This document shows, piece by piece, positions 9,295 through 18,700 of a stretch of 43,676 bases of DNA. A model generated the notes under the pieces. The model was given only the letters and a program-made list of their open reading frames with translations, did no database searches and was not told the origin of the DNA. Each line of letters starts with the position of its first letter. Within the stretch, counting starts at the first letter, position 1. Source of the DNA: Desulfobacteraceae bacterium (GTDB lineage Bacteria > Desulfobacterota > DSM-4660 > Desulfatiglandales > Desulfatiglandaceae); assembly GCA_016844935.1 (NCBI GenBank), contig JAERTK010000107.1, forward strand, positions 1 through 43,676, in the 5' to 3' direction. Position numbers and translations under genes: made by a program.

Positions 9295-10922
9295 ATTTTT
9301 ACCATATTGTATTGGTCCGGTTCTTTGCCCGCTGGTTGCAACATTTCGATGGCTTCATCGATGGTCACGGGGATCTGGCCCCCATCGGTGCCGTTTTCCA
9401 GAAACGCCTGGAAAAGGCGGGTCAAAATCGGTGGTTCCAGCCGGGCGGATTCGAGAAGGTCCCTGTCCGTCAGAATGTCCCGTGGTGACCCGTCGGCGAT
9501 GATCTCCCCTTCATCAAGAATCACGATCCGTTTGGCGATGGCGGCCGCCACGTTCACATCGTGGGTGACCATGGCAAGGGTGTACCCATGGTGGCTGTTC
9601 AGGTGTCGGATGAGATCCACCAGGTGATTCGCGGATGCGGGGTCCAGTCCGGCCGTGGGCTCATCCAGCAGGATCAGCGGCGGTCGCATGGCGATCAGCC
9701 CGGCCAGTCCCACCCGTTTCATTTCCCCGTGGCTGAGACGGTGAATGGGGCGATGGGCCAGATGCGACACCTCCATCAAATCCATGGCGGTATCCACCAA
9801 CCGGTCGGTCTCGGCTGGTTCGATCCCTAAGTTCTTGGGACCGTAGGCGATGTCTTCCCGAACATGGGTACAAAACAGTTGGTCATTGGGGTCCTGAAAC
9901 AGGAAGGCCACGTGGCGGAAAGCCTCTTTACGTGTCTTGCGATCCAGAGTCTTGCCGAATAATGTAATTTTCCCCCTGTCGGGAGGCAATATTCCGGCGA
10001 ACAATTTCATGAGGGTGGTTTTTCCGGACCCATTGGGGCCGCACAACACCACCACCTCACCTTTTTTGAGGGTCATGGATATGTTCTTAATGGCCCGGTC
10101 CCCTTTGTAGGAATGGGATACACGGTCGCAGGAGAGTACCGTTGTGGCATCTTCAGAATATATGGGTGTCACATCGCATTGATTGGGGCAGGAAAGGGGG
10201 GGATCACTTTTTTCCATATTCTCTCCGTGGGGGATGGCATTTTCGCCCCGGGCCGTCATGGCTTCCTGAATCCGTATGGTCCGGTCATAGGCCCTTAGAA
10301 TAATTTGTGCCAGAATTAAAGCAGTGGACCGGCAGCTCATGGCATAGCTCTGGAGTCCTCCCTTGATCCGGGCCACATCTCTCATTTTGAAGAACTGCTC
10401 AAACAACAAAAACGCATAACGGTATGCTGTGCCCATTACTTCCATGAGGATGGCAGGCACGTGAAACCATTTGAGCGCTTCCAAAACCCGGGTAAAGGGC
10501 GTGGTCAGAAAAACAGACGCGAGCCAGGCCATGTCGCAGGCCACCCGGGCGGCCGCGGAAAGCCCCAGGTGCATGCCTTCACGGTAGATTTGAACCACGC
10601 CGAAAGACCACACGGGGGTTGTGCCGAACCCCATTGAAAACCCCAAAAAAACCACCAGTGTGGCCCACGCCGGCGCTATGAAAAAAAAGGCGAAGTGTCG
10701 CAGGGAAATACGGGACCACGCCGCCAGCAGGAGACTGGTGAAAAACAGCGCCGAAGAGAGCCACAACTGTGCAACGACAATATTCAACGAAACGGCCATC
10801 ACCAGGAGTCCCAGCTTTAACCTTGGGTCCCACTTATATAATCCGCGACCGGGTACGGTTCCCCCGCATCCGCTGGCATCCGCTTCCGCATGGGCACCCT
10901 GCATCAGTTCATGGTGATCCAT
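9291..10922 (-). CDS. cbiQO: Fused CbiQ-CbiO cobalt ECF transporter subunits
   Basis: One 543-residue chain joins the transmembrane coupling subunit CbiQ (about residues 25-235, several hydrophobic segments) to the ATPase CbiO (about 265-500). The ATPase has Walker A GPNGSGKTT, a Q-loop region FLFQDPNDQLF, signature LSHGEMKRV and Walker B LILLDEPTAGLD. CbiQ and CbiO are normally separate proteins, so this fusion is unusual. Its start overlaps the end of cbiM, so the two form a compact Co2+ importer. The link to corrinoid use is supported by cobT and the corrinoid protein elsewhere in the window. Confidence 0.9.
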   Translation of the reverse strand: MDHHELMQGAHAEADASGCGGTVPGRGLYKWDPRLKLGLLVMAVSLNIVVAQLWLSSALFFTSLLLAAWSRISLRHFAFFFIAPAWATLVVFLGFSMGFGTTPVWSFGVVQIYREGMHLGLSAAARVACDMAWLASVFLTTPFTRVLEALKWFHVPAILMEVMGTAYRYAFLLFEQFFKMRDVARIKGGLQSYAMSCRSTALILAQIILRAYDRTIRIQEAMTARGENAIPHGENMEKSDPPLSCPNQCDVTPIYSEDATTVLSCDRVSHSYKGDRAIKNISMTLKKGEVVVLCGPNGSGKTTLMKLFAGILPPDRGKITLFGKTLDRKTRKEAFRHVAFLFQDPNDQLFCTHVREDIAYGPKNLGIEPAETDRLVDTAMDLMEVSHLAHRPIHRLSHGEMKRVGLAGLIAMRPPLILLDEPTAGLDPASANHLVDLIRHLNSHHGYTLAMVTHDVNVAAAIAKRIVILDEGEIIADGSPRDILTDRDLLESARLEPPILTRLFQAFLENGTDGGQIPVTIDEAIEMLQPAGKEPDQYNMVKI

Positions 10923-11982
10923 GGCCTATGGATTCCAGCGGGGGTTTTTTATTCCGGTCACGTTCTCTCCGGCCCCCCCAGAGGAGGTGCCACCATCTGC
11001 CGAAGATGAATCCGCATATGGCCCCGGCAGAAAGCAATAAGAAGTTCCACAGGTCACCCATCTCTTCAGTATTGATATAGGGATCCCTGGCCGGTCGTCC
11101 GGCTGCTTCCGCAAATTTTTCATTTACGGCCTCGTCCATCCCGGCAAATTTTCCGTTCCCTTCAGGGGCTTCATTTGTGGAGATCGGGTGCGCGGGCGGC
11201 ACTTGCCCTTTGCGGTCTTGCGCCAAACCGGCAGGAGGTGCCATGAAGCTCCAGGCCGCCAGAACCGGAAAAAAAATAAAAACCGGGAGATTTCGAGACC
11301 GGGCGGCTTTTGCCCCTCGGATGATTCCCAACTCCTCCAGGACGTCAGGCCTCTGGTTGCAGGCATACTGAAGGGCCATCCCCGTGATCAACATTTCCCC
11401 GACGGCAATGGGCAGCTGGGTTGGCAAATAGGCTGCGTAGATGGCCAGCACATATCCGGTCATGGTGAATTGCGGGTTGGGCGCGGTGGATAGAACGGTT
11501 CCCAGGATCAGTCCTGAAGACACGTAGACCATGATGTCGCCGATCAGGCCGCCCGCAAAACCGGCTGCCCACACTGGGAGGCCCAGCTTACGGGCCAGCT
11601 TGAAGGATCCCCATCCGAACACACAGCCAAAAAATCCCAACGCCACCACGTTGGCCCCCCAGGTACCGAATCCACCGTGGGCGAAAAAAGCGGCTTGAAG
11701 AAGAAGGCTTACACCGGTTAATGCAATGCCGATCCAGGGGCCCAGCAGGATGGCCACCAGGGGCGTGCCGCAGGGGTGAGAGCAGGTGCCGGTGAACGCC
11801 GGTATGGGGATCAAAGAAATGAAAAATATCATGGCGGCCCCCATGCCCAGAAGCGGTTTCTTTTCAGGGAAATCCTGGACGAATTTTTTCATCCGGGAAG
11901 CGCCAATCCCCACCAGCGCGACACCCGCCATCGTATAGACGACCGCAGCACCTCCCGTGATAATGCCTTCCGTGATGTGCAT
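10909..11982 (-). CDS. cbiM: Fused CbiM-CbiN cobalt transport substrate-binding protein
   Basis: This 357-residue membrane protein begins MHITEG, the N-terminus typical of CbiM, whose first residues and His help bind Co2+. Multiple membrane segments fill residues 1-210, with GTCSHPCGTPL in the second loop. The rest (about 235-357) has two further hydrophobic segments around a periplasmic stretch ending DPYINTEEMGDLWN, resembling CbiN. It is thus a probable CbiMN fusion. GAGG lies five bases ahead of the ATG. Together with the fused CbiQO gene it makes a complete two-protein transporter. Confidence 0.88.
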   Translation of the reverse strand: MHITEGIITGGAAVVYTMAGVALVGIGASRMKKFVQDFPEKKPLLGMGAAMIFFISLIPIPAFTGTCSHPCGTPLVAILLGPWIGIALTGVSLLLQAAFFAHGGFGTWGANVVALGFFGCVFGWGSFKLARKLGLPVWAAGFAGGLIGDIMVYVSSGLILGTVLSTAPNPQFTMTGYVLAIYAAYLPTQLPIAVGEMLITGMALQYACNQRPDVLEELGIIRGAKAARSRNLPVFIFFPVLAAWSFMAPPAGLAQDRKGQVPPAHPISTNEAPEGNGKFAGMDEAVNEKFAEAAGRPARDPYINTEEMGDLWNFLLLSAGAICGFIFGRWWHLLWGGRRERDRNKKPPLESIGHGSP

Positions 11983-12014
11983 TTTTTCCTCACAAAAATT
12001 ATTTGTCTAAAGGT

Positions 12015-12272
12015 AAGGGGTCAAGTCTGCTCTTGATCTCTTATTATTTCCCTACATGAGAATGTGGTGCCCTAACGGCACTAAGGGCCTCGGCAAAAAA
12101 TAAATACACAATCTAGCTTGTCCTTTGGTCCGTCTACTGCGTTGCATCCACCGGCACATATCCACTAATATGCACTGGTGGATGCGCCTTGTATACGAAC
12201 CAAAATACGGCGCAATCTTGCGCATTTATTTTTTGCCGAGGCCCTAAGAGTCAAGAGCAGACTTGACCCCTT
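12015..12272. repeat. Outer inverted repeat around the 160-bp palindromic element
   Basis: Bases 12015-12036 and 12251-12272 form a perfect 22-base inverted repeat containing GGGGTCAAGTCTGCTCTTGA. They enclose the 160-bp palindromic repeat at 12085-12244. The right arm is also coding: it supplies the last residues (GVKSALDS) and stop of the CobW gene at 12244-13218. This looks like a mobile or once-mobile element that landed at the 3' end of that gene. Confidence 0.7.
12085..12244. repeat. 160-bp palindromic repeat, copy A
   Basis: The ends AGGGCCTCGGC / GCCGAGGCCCT are inverted repeats that extend into matching A/T-rich tracts, and the centre holds a nested palindrome around GCATCCACC / GGTGGATGC. 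The reverse complement of this copy matches 25254-25413 over its whole length with scattered differences. The size and nested symmetry fit a non-autonomous palindromic element (MITE or REP-like). It lies between the cbiM and cobW genes. Confidence 0.8.
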
Positions 12273-13218
12273 TCTCACAACCCCTGATTTTTTCCAATAT
12301 GGCCTCGGGGTCAACATTCCAGCCGATGAAGGCCAGTTGGGTTTTCGCGCTATCCTTCCATGGGGACTCATCCCCATGCCCACCGACAAAATTGACCATG
12401 ACGGTCCGATCTTCAAACCGTACGGGACCTTTCATCCGAAACATTTCAAAGGGCAATTCAGCTGTGAACTGTTTGAAGCAGTTCTCATCCAGGGGTTCAG
12501 CGGATTCAAAAACGAAGGTCACGTAACCGGTGGCATCGACGGATTTGCGTTCTTTTTGATCCAGGTAGAAAGACATGGGTTTTATGTCCAAAACGTTGGG
12601 TTTATTTTCCGCCCAGAGGGTCTCAGGATCGATCCGGCAGTGAACGGTGGGAATTACCTGGGAGCCGGGTATGGCGGCATGAATCTCTTCCAAAAAACGG
12701 GCGACCTGGTCTTCGGCGAGAATGTCTATTTTGTTCAGCAAGATGATATTTGCCATCTCCAACTGGTTAAAAAAAAGGGCTCCGAAATTCTCCCGTGCCT
12801 CCCAGAGATCGGCGTCTAGAACGGTGATGACTTTCTGAAGGGTCATAATGCGGCTTAATGTTCCCCTGTCCAACAAAGAAGTGATGGCGGTGGGGTCGGC
12901 CAAACCGGAAGATTCAATGAGAATCCGTTGTGGGTTGAGTTGTTCACAAATCTTTTCCAGGGACTGTTGCAGGTCGGCACTGAGCGTGCAGCAGATGCAT
13001 CCGCTGGTCAACTCCACCACATCGGAACCGGAATCCTTGAGCAATGATCCATCGATCCCCACATCCCCGAACTCATTGACGATGACAATGGTCCCGGTTA
13101 AATCCGAATCCCAGGAGAGGATCTGCTTCAGTAACGTTGTTTTTCCGGACCCTAAAAAACCCGATAACAGGAGGATAGGGATTTTTTTAATGTTTCCGGA
13201 ATGTTCAGCATTATTCAT
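12244..13218 (-). CDS. CobW-family GTPase, full length
   Basis: This 324-residue protein has the complete COG0523 layout: Walker A SGFLGSGKTT, metal-binding CxCC in LTSGCICCTL, switch motif IESSGLADP, base-recognition NKID, then a CobW_C domain (about residues 215-315). Family members act as metallochaperones in cobalamin, zinc or nitrile hydratase maturation. It is the first gene of the minus-strand cobalt block, with AGAGGT ahead of its ATG. Its last residues are encoded by an inverted repeat, so the native C-terminus may have been altered by insertion. Confidence 0.9.
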   Translation of the reverse strand: MNNAEHSGNIKKIPILLLSGFLGSGKTTLLKQILSWDSDLTGTIVIVNEFGDVGIDGSLLKDSGSDVVELTSGCICCTLSADLQQSLEKICEQLNPQRILIESSGLADPTAITSLLDRGTLSRIMTLQKVITVLDADLWEARENFGALFFNQLEMANIILLNKIDILAEDQVARFLEEIHAAIPGSQVIPTVHCRIDPETLWAENKPNVLDIKPMSFYLDQKERKSVDATGYVTFVFESAEPLDENCFKQFTAELPFEMFRMKGPVRFEDRTVMVNFVGGHGDESPWKDSAKTQLAFIGWNVDPEAILEKIRGCEKGVKSALDS

Positions 13219-13432
13219 GTTTTACCTCTGGTTAAATATTGGCAAAGATCATTTGTAATATAGTCGGCGCGTGGAAAAGTGTCAATTCCGAACGTCGATG
13301 GGTTTTTTTTGTTTGACGTAACCCGAGGGTTCAGAATAGCATTACTTTTCAAATCGAAGGTATCGAAATTTCTCATCTGGAATGATCCCATGGCGAAAGC
13401 AGGGATTTATGGAGTTTCCAGAAAGGTGAATC

Positions 13433-13957
13433 ATGCGCCCTCTCAACTGGCAGAAGGAACTCGAAAGAGAAGGCCACCGGGTTATGTTTTCAGGGCAGCC
13501 CGTGGCCATGCACTGCCACCACTACCATATTAATCTGCAAAAAACCCTGGAAGAGACCTTGGGCAAACAGGGCGTCCGTCTTCTGTACCAATCTGCGGAA
13601 GAAGCGATTTTTGAAAATTTTACAAATATTCTCCGCCAGTATACGTCCATTAAAACGGAAAAATCGAAATTCGAAATGGCAGCCCTGGTCTTTCAAAATT
13701 CGGGGATGGGCATCATTCGCCTGCAGGAAGTTGGACCCGAAGGCGGTCTGTTCGTGAGCCCTTCCAACCACCATGTTACAGGATGGCTGGCCAAACACGG
13801 AATGCGGGATACGCCGGGCTGCCATTTCGTAAGGGGCTGGATAGCCGGTATCCTGGAAGCAATCTATGATCGCCCTTTGGGGTATTACGCTGTGGAGGAA
13901 CGGCAGTGTAAAATGATGCGGGAGAAAGAATGTGTGTTTGTGGTGACGGTGCGATAA
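13433..13957 (+). CDS. V4R-like sensory domain protein
   Basis: This 174-residue protein resembles the V4R/4-vinyl-reductase-like small-molecule-binding fold: an internal GGLFVSPSNHH segment, a GWIAGILEAIYDRPLGYYAVEE stretch (part shown: ILEAIYDRPLGYYAVEE) and a C-terminal C-x4-MREKECVFVV. V4R domains bind small hydrophobic ligands or metals through Cys/His and occur in sensory proteins. The early MHCHHYH cluster could bind a metal. AAAGGT precedes the ATG. It is followed after one base by a related gene and then by the histidine kinase, so it probably feeds that pathway. Confidence 0.7.
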   Translation: MRPLNWQKELEREGHRVMFSGQPVAMHCHHYHINLQKTLEETLGKQGVRLLYQSAEEAIFENFTNILRQYTSIKTEKSKFEMAALVFQNSGMGIIRLQEVGPEGGLFVSPSNHHVTGWLAKHGMRDTPGCHFVRGWIAGILEAIYDRPLGYYAVEERQCKMMREKECVFVVTVR

Positions 13958-13958
13958 T

Positions 13959-14558
13959 ATGGCCATAGACGGTAACAAAATCATCCATGCGGTGATGGAA
14001 GGAAGTCAGATACGGGAATCAAAGGGCATCATCCCCCTGTTCGGCGTATACCTCTCCATTTTCCCGATCAATTATTACAACAAACTGTCCTATGGATTTG
14101 AAAAGATGCGCAAAGAACGCCAGTCGGAAGCCGAGACCCTGCTGGTGCGCGCTGCGCAGGAATGTGGTTACGCGACTTTTCAAGGGGTCCGTAACTCATG
14201 GGAATGGGAAGAGATCGTTAAACCCATGATTGATCGCAAAGAGGATCAGATCGAGGGTTTTTCCGCCGTGGCCTTTGCTTTTGGCTGGGGGGACCTCAAG
14301 GTGAAAAAGCTGGTGCCCGAAGAAACGCTTGTTATTCAGGCCAGCGGCTCTTACGAGGCCAGCGGCTACCTTGATCAATATGGAAAAGCCACATCGGGAA
14401 AGTGTTATATGTTAAGGGGTGTGACAGGCGCCCTCATGGACCTGCTGTATGGTGAAGAGTATCCGGAGGGGTGTTTCACTTTTTCTGCAGAAGAACACCT
14501 CTGCCGTGCCAAGGGGGATGAGTACTGTGAGTTCATTGCTCGAAAATCATCTGATTGA
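13959..14558 (+). CDS. Second V4R-like sensory domain protein
   Basis: This 199-residue protein is related in layout to the preceding gene. It ends with GALMDLLYGEEYPEGCFTF and LCRAKGDEYCEF, the Cys-bearing end typical of V4R-like domains. Cys residues in AAQECGYATF and SGKCYMLRG may contribute. The 3' end overlaps the start of the histidine kinase, so the proteins are made together. A role in sensing for the two-component pair is inference. Confidence 0.7.
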   Translation: MAIDGNKIIHAVMEGSQIRESKGIIPLFGVYLSIFPINYYNKLSYGFEKMRKERQSEAETLLVRAAQECGYATFQGVRNSWEWEEIVKPMIDRKEDQIEGFSAVAFAFGWGDLKVKKLVPEETLVIQASGSYEASGYLDQYGKATSGKCYMLRGVTGALMDLLYGEEYPEGCFTFSAEEHLCRAKGDEYCEFIARKSSD

Positions 14559-16812
14559 TATTGAACCCAAGCCCGATCACAGAAAACCCCCCGGGACCTG
14601 CTGGGAGAATCTCCCCTGCCCTAAAGTACTCTGTCCCGCCCGCGGAAAGTCGGATGTGGACTGCTGGCTCATTCCCCGAACCCACTGCAGCAACATGATC
14701 GAGGAGGATTTTTTCCAGAAACTGGCCTCCTGTCTGAACTGCTCGTATTTCAAGCTCAAGGGGGAGCAGCACCCGAAGGGACAGCATTACTTCATCGCTG
14801 ATCAGCAGCGTCGTTACAACGCCAATGCACTGGAAAGGATTTATCAGAAAGAGGAAAGCTTTGTTGAAATATTGAACCGGATTCCCGATGGCCTCTTTAC
14901 CACGGACCAGGAATGGCGGATCACTTTTTTTAATCCCGCCGCGGAAAAAATTACCGGTTTTTCCGCTTATGATGCGGTGGGGATGTATTGCAAGGACGTG
15001 TTCAAGAACTCCATTTGCGAGTCGGATTGTGCGCTCAAAAGGGCCGTTGACGAAGGATGTGATATCCATAACCGGGAATATGAAATCACCAACATAGAGG
15101 GCAAGAAAGTTCCCATTATCTGTTCCACTTCCGCATTTCAGGACAGCACCGGACGTGTTACGGGGGGGGTTGAAATTTTCAAGGATATATCAGAAAACAA
15201 ACGTCTTCAGGAAGAAATCGCAAGGCGGGAAAGAAAATACCGCCGGATTTTTGAAGGCAGCCATGACATGATCTATACCAGCAACCCCGATGGGGGTCTC
15301 GTCGAAATGAACCCCGCCGGTTTCGAGATGCTCGGTTACGGCAGCATGGAAGAACTGCGCAGGCAGATTTCCGCTGTGGGATTGTACCGGAACCCTGCCG
15401 ACCGCAAAAAATTTATGGAGATCATTACCCAGGAAGGATTCGTCAAGGATTATGAAGTGGACTTTGTTAAACGCGATGGTTCGCCGCTTCGCGTGCTGAT
15501 CTCCAGCCGCCGGTATGAAAACAGCGAAACCGGCGCCATTGAATTCGAAGGGATTATCAAGGACATCACCCGTCGAAAAAAGGCTGAGGAGGTTATCAAG
15601 GAGCGGAACCGGGAATTGAGCATATTGAACAAGGTTGCGGTGGGGTTGAACAACACCCTGGATCTGGGTCGTATCCTTGAAACGACGCTGAAGGATGTCC
15701 TGAAAGCCCTCCGGCTCAAAAGCGGTGCCCTTTTTCTGATCAATCGGGCTGAGATGCGGGTCAAACTGCGCACGGGGTTCAATTTGCCCGAAATCGATGG
15801 AGAAAAAGAGAACCCGGTTGTTTTCAAAGACAAAAGTCTGGAACAGCATCTTGTTCGGAATAAATCGGTTCTGACGCCCAAACGCACATTTCCCTCATTC
15901 CGCGTGACCTATAATTCATCCGATGGGAAAAAGGCCCCATGGCTCGACTGTTATTTAATTACATTCAAGGGGAGGGGAGTGGGTTTTTTCGGTTTTGACA
16001 TTCCAATGGGCCGGGATCTGGCGCGTCATGAAGTCCATCTTCTGGGATCCCTCGGAAATTTCCTGGGCGGCACCATCGAAAACGCCCGATTGATGGAAAC
16101 AATCCGGCGCCATCGGCGGGATCTCAGGAACCTCACCCGCAAACTTTTCCAGAGCCAGGAGGAGGAACGGCGGCGAATTGCAAGGGAGCTGCACGATGAA
16201 GCCGGCCAGTCCCTGACGGCGGTCAAGCTGGGGCTGGATCGGTTGGAGGAGCACCATGCGGCCACAGATGAGCCCCTCCGATATGAGATCAGTGAAATTC
16301 GTAAAATGATCAACCGCACATCATCGGAAATTCGTCGGCTCTCTTTTCATCTTCATCCCACGCTGTTAATCGATCTCGGCCTTGAGCCGGCCCTGGGCCG
16401 ATATTTTGCGGATATCGAAAAACACAGCGGGTTGGAGATCGATTTCAGCATGGTCGGGTTCGATGAGCGTCTTGACCGGGATATCGAAACGGTATTATAC
16501 CGTTTCTCCCAGGAAGCTATGACCAATACGCTGAAGCATTCAGGTGCTGAGGCTTTCCGCCTCTCCATGGTCAAAAGCTACCCGAGAATCATTTTTATGG
16601 CTGAAGATGACGGCACCGGATTTAACGCTCAGATCATTGGCAGGGATCAGCAGAGCCTGGGTCTGCTGGGAATGCGCGAAAGAACATCGCTTCTGGGTGG
16701 AACGTTTCAACTCCGCAGCAATCCGGGTGAAGGAACCCGAATCCGAATTGAAATCCCATATTCCGAGGAGTCCATCGGTGAAGAAAACCATCAAAATTCT
16801 GCTGGCGGATGA
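14527..16812 (+). CDS. PAS-PAS-GAF histidine kinase with Cys-rich N-terminus
   Basis: This roughly 761-residue cytoplasmic kinase starts with a Cys-rich segment (CWENLPCPKVLCPA ... CWLIPRTHC ... CLNCSYFK) common in deltaproteobacterial signalling proteins. Then come two PAS domains (about 110-235 and 240-365), a GAF-like domain (about 375-530), a HisKA_3 dimerisation helix with the phosphoacceptor in RRIARELHDEAGQS, and an ATPase domain with DDGTGFN and LGLLGMRER. I prefer GTG 14527, 9 bases after AAGGGGG; ATG 14518 is an alternative in the same frame. It overlaps both neighbours. HisKA_3 kinases pair with NarL-type regulators, as found next door. Confidence 0.88.
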   Translation: MSSLLENHLIDIEPKPDHRKPPGTCWENLPCPKVLCPARGKSDVDCWLIPRTHCSNMIEEDFFQKLASCLNCSYFKLKGEQHPKGQHYFIADQQRRYNANALERIYQKEESFVEILNRIPDGLFTTDQEWRITFFNPAAEKITGFSAYDAVGMYCKDVFKNSICESDCALKRAVDEGCDIHNREYEITNIEGKKVPIICSTSAFQDSTGRVTGGVEIFKDISENKRLQEEIARRERKYRRIFEGSHDMIYTSNPDGGLVEMNPAGFEMLGYGSMEELRRQISAVGLYRNPADRKKFMEIITQEGFVKDYEVDFVKRDGSPLRVLISSRRYENSETGAIEFEGIIKDITRRKKAEEVIKERNRELSILNKVAVGLNNTLDLGRILETTLKDVLKALRLKSGALFLINRAEMRVKLRTGFNLPEIDGEKENPVVFKDKSLEQHLVRNKSVLTPKRTFPSFRVTYNSSDGKKAPWLDCYLITFKGRGVGFFGFDIPMGRDLARHEVHLLGSLGNFLGGTIENARLMETIRRHRRDLRNLTRKLFQSQEEERRRIARELHDEAGQSLTAVKLGLDRLEEHHAATDEPLRYEISEIRKMINRTSSEIRRLSFHLHPTLLIDLGLEPALGRYFADIEKHSGLEIDFSMVGFDERLDRDIETVLYRFSQEAMTNTLKHSGAEAFRLSMVKSYPRIIFMAEDDGTGFNAQIIGRDQQSLGLLGMRERTSLLGGTFQLRSNPGEGTRIRIEIPYSEESIGEENHQNSAGG

Positions 16813-17440
16813 TCATACTATTGTGCGTCAGGGTTTGGGCCGTTTGCTTGAGGAACAGGCCGATTTGAAAATCGTAGGGGAAGCCACCAACGGCAATATC
16901 GCTGTGGAACAGGCCCTGAACCTCCGGCCGGACATTGTGATCATGGACATCGCCATGCCCCGCATGAACGGCATTGAAGCAGCCAAGCGGATCAGAAAAC
17001 AACTTCCGGAAACCAAAATTCTGATTTTATCCATGTACGCCCATGAGCACTATATCCACGAATTGCTTGAAACTGGGGTGTCGGGATATCTCTTAAAAGA
17101 TGCCAGCGGAAGGGATATTATCAGCGCCATCCACGCGGCCATGAAAGATGAGACATTCCTGAGTCCTTCCATTTCCAAGAAACTTGTGGATACCTACCTC
17201 TCCCCCAGTAAAGGATCGTCCCGTGCCCAACGGTACAAACGGTTGAGCAACAGGGAACGGGAGGTTTTCCAGCTCATTGCCGAAGGGCACACCACCCGGC
17301 AGATCTCCGATATGCTGTTCGTGAGCATCAGTACGGTAAAATCTCACCGGGCGAACATCATGGAAAAACTCAATATCGCATCCCCCGTCAAGCTCGTTCA
17401 TTTTGCCATACAATTGGGTTTGGTGGATCCGGATCTGTGA
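16778..17440 (+). CDS. NarL/FixJ-family response regulator
   Basis: This 220-residue regulator has an N-terminal receiver domain (ILLADDHTIVRQG, acceptor Asp in IVIMDIAMPRMNG, conserved Lys in GYLLKDA) and a C-terminal LuxR-type DNA-binding domain (LSNREREVFQLIAEGHTT, SISTVKSHRANIMEKL). The GTG start at 16778 has GAGGAG 7 bases upstream and lies within the end of the kinase gene, showing coupled translation. The methyl-transfer operon begins 218 bases downstream on the same strand and is a natural target, though this is inference. Confidence 0.92.
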   Translation: MKKTIKILLADDHTIVRQGLGRLLEEQADLKIVGEATNGNIAVEQALNLRPDIVIMDIAMPRMNGIEAAKRIRKQLPETKILILSMYAHEHYIHELLETGVSGYLLKDASGRDIISAIHAAMKDETFLSPSISKKLVDTYLSPSKGSSRAQRYKRLSNREREVFQLIAEGHTTRQISDMLFVSISTVKSHRANIMEKLNIASPVKLVHFAIQLGLVDPDL

Positions 17441-17658
17441 TTTGGCGGGCAATGGCCTCCATCCTCATCTGCTATTTTTTTCCATCTCTTTAAACCATCT
17501 TGATTTTCCACAAAAATCATCCAAAAGACGATAGAAAATAATCCCCTGGACTATTTTAAATAACCACCCCCTTTGTTAAAAATCCATGTCATCAAGGTAA
17601 GAAGAAAAAAGGTAATATTTCATCCGTTTGATCGGTAGATTTAACCAAGGAGGAAGTT

Positions 17659-18612
17659 ATGTTCCAATTGAGCACAGAGCAGAAAGTGTGTGAGGTAGGG
17701 GGTGTCAAGTTTGGTGGCCAGCCTGGGGATTACCCTTGTGTGTGTGTCAGTTCCATTTTCCAAAAGGGAGACAAGGTCTTCACCGGGAAACGGAAAGAAG
17801 GTTTTGACGAAGAGCGGGCTGAATGGCTTTTGAAAACCCAGGACAAATACACGGAAGACACCGGCGTTCCCGGAATGGCGGATATTGTCGCCAACACGGG
17901 CAAAGAATTTAAATCTTTTATCGACTTTGTGGTGGCAAAAAGCGACATGCCGTTTTGCATTGATGCCTGGGTCATGAAACCCAAACTGGAAGCGGCAGCC
18001 TACTGTGCTGAAAAGGGTTTGCTTGACCGCATGTTTTACAACAGCCTGACCGTCTGGGAACAGGATCTGGAAACCGAGATCAAAGAGATTGCCGATATCG
18101 GCGTCAAGCATGTACTTCTGGTCGCATTTGATCAGGAAGACCAGATGCCTTCCGGCCGTGTGACTGGCACCCAGAAACTCCTGGATGCCATCGAGAAAGT
18201 GGGTGCGGAATTCGAGAGCATTTTTGTGGACAGTTCCGTTATGAACGGGCCGGCCACGGCATTCTGCGGTGTTGCCAACAGGATGATCAAGGAAAAATGG
18301 GGATTTCCCACGGCGAGCGCACCCAGCAATGGCAGCTACATGGATTTGAAGCGTTTTAAAGAAATGTGGGACTTCAAGGGATGGTCGTCCACAGACGCGG
18401 CGTTGGAAGCGCTTTCCGCTTTCAATTACCACGACATGATCTTTTCAGGCCCCATGGCGGGCGCCACCCGGATTCTGCCGGCAGTGGCGGAAGCCGAGGC
18501 GTTTCTGGCAACCACCATGTTCGCCGAGACCAAGCAGCTTCCCGTATGTGAGACCCATCCTTTATACAAATTGTTCCCGGATTTCGTGGAGCAACTGAAG
18601 GGTTTGCAGTAA
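17659..18612 (+). CDS. MtrH-family methyltransferase
   Basis: This 317-residue protein belongs to the MtrH family: TIM-barrel enzymes that move a methyl group between a corrinoid and a pterin (tetrahydromethanopterin in archaea, tetrahydrofolate in bacteria). Typical stretches are DIVANTGKEFKSFIDFV, MPFCIDAWVMKPK and FGFPTASAPSNGSY-like KWGFPTASAPSNG. It has about the expected length. AAGGAGG precedes the ATG. It is the first gene of the operon with an MtaA-like protein, corrinoid protein and reductive activator, so it likely hands the methyl group from methyl-corrinoid to tetrahydrofolate. In bacterial glycine betaine demethylation the MtgA enzyme plays this part; the donor here is unknown. 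The 218 bases upstream show no clear promoter. Confidence 0.88.
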   Translation: MFQLSTEQKVCEVGGVKFGGQPGDYPCVCVSSIFQKGDKVFTGKRKEGFDEERAEWLLKTQDKYTEDTGVPGMADIVANTGKEFKSFIDFVVAKSDMPFCIDAWVMKPKLEAAAYCAEKGLLDRMFYNSLTVWEQDLETEIKEIADIGVKHVLLVAFDQEDQMPSGRVTGTQKLLDAIEKVGAEFESIFVDSSVMNGPATAFCGVANRMIKEKWGFPTASAPSNGSYMDLKRFKEMWDFKGWSSTDAALEALSAFNYHDMIFSGPMAGATRILPAVAEAEAFLATTMFAETKQLPVCETHPLYKLFPDFVEQLKGLQ

Positions 18613-18700
18613 AAAGGCAACATTAAGGCGGCCAAATTAAAAAGCTAAAAATGATGATCATAAAGATTCGACAAAGCAATTCTTGAAAGGAGCTTTACCC

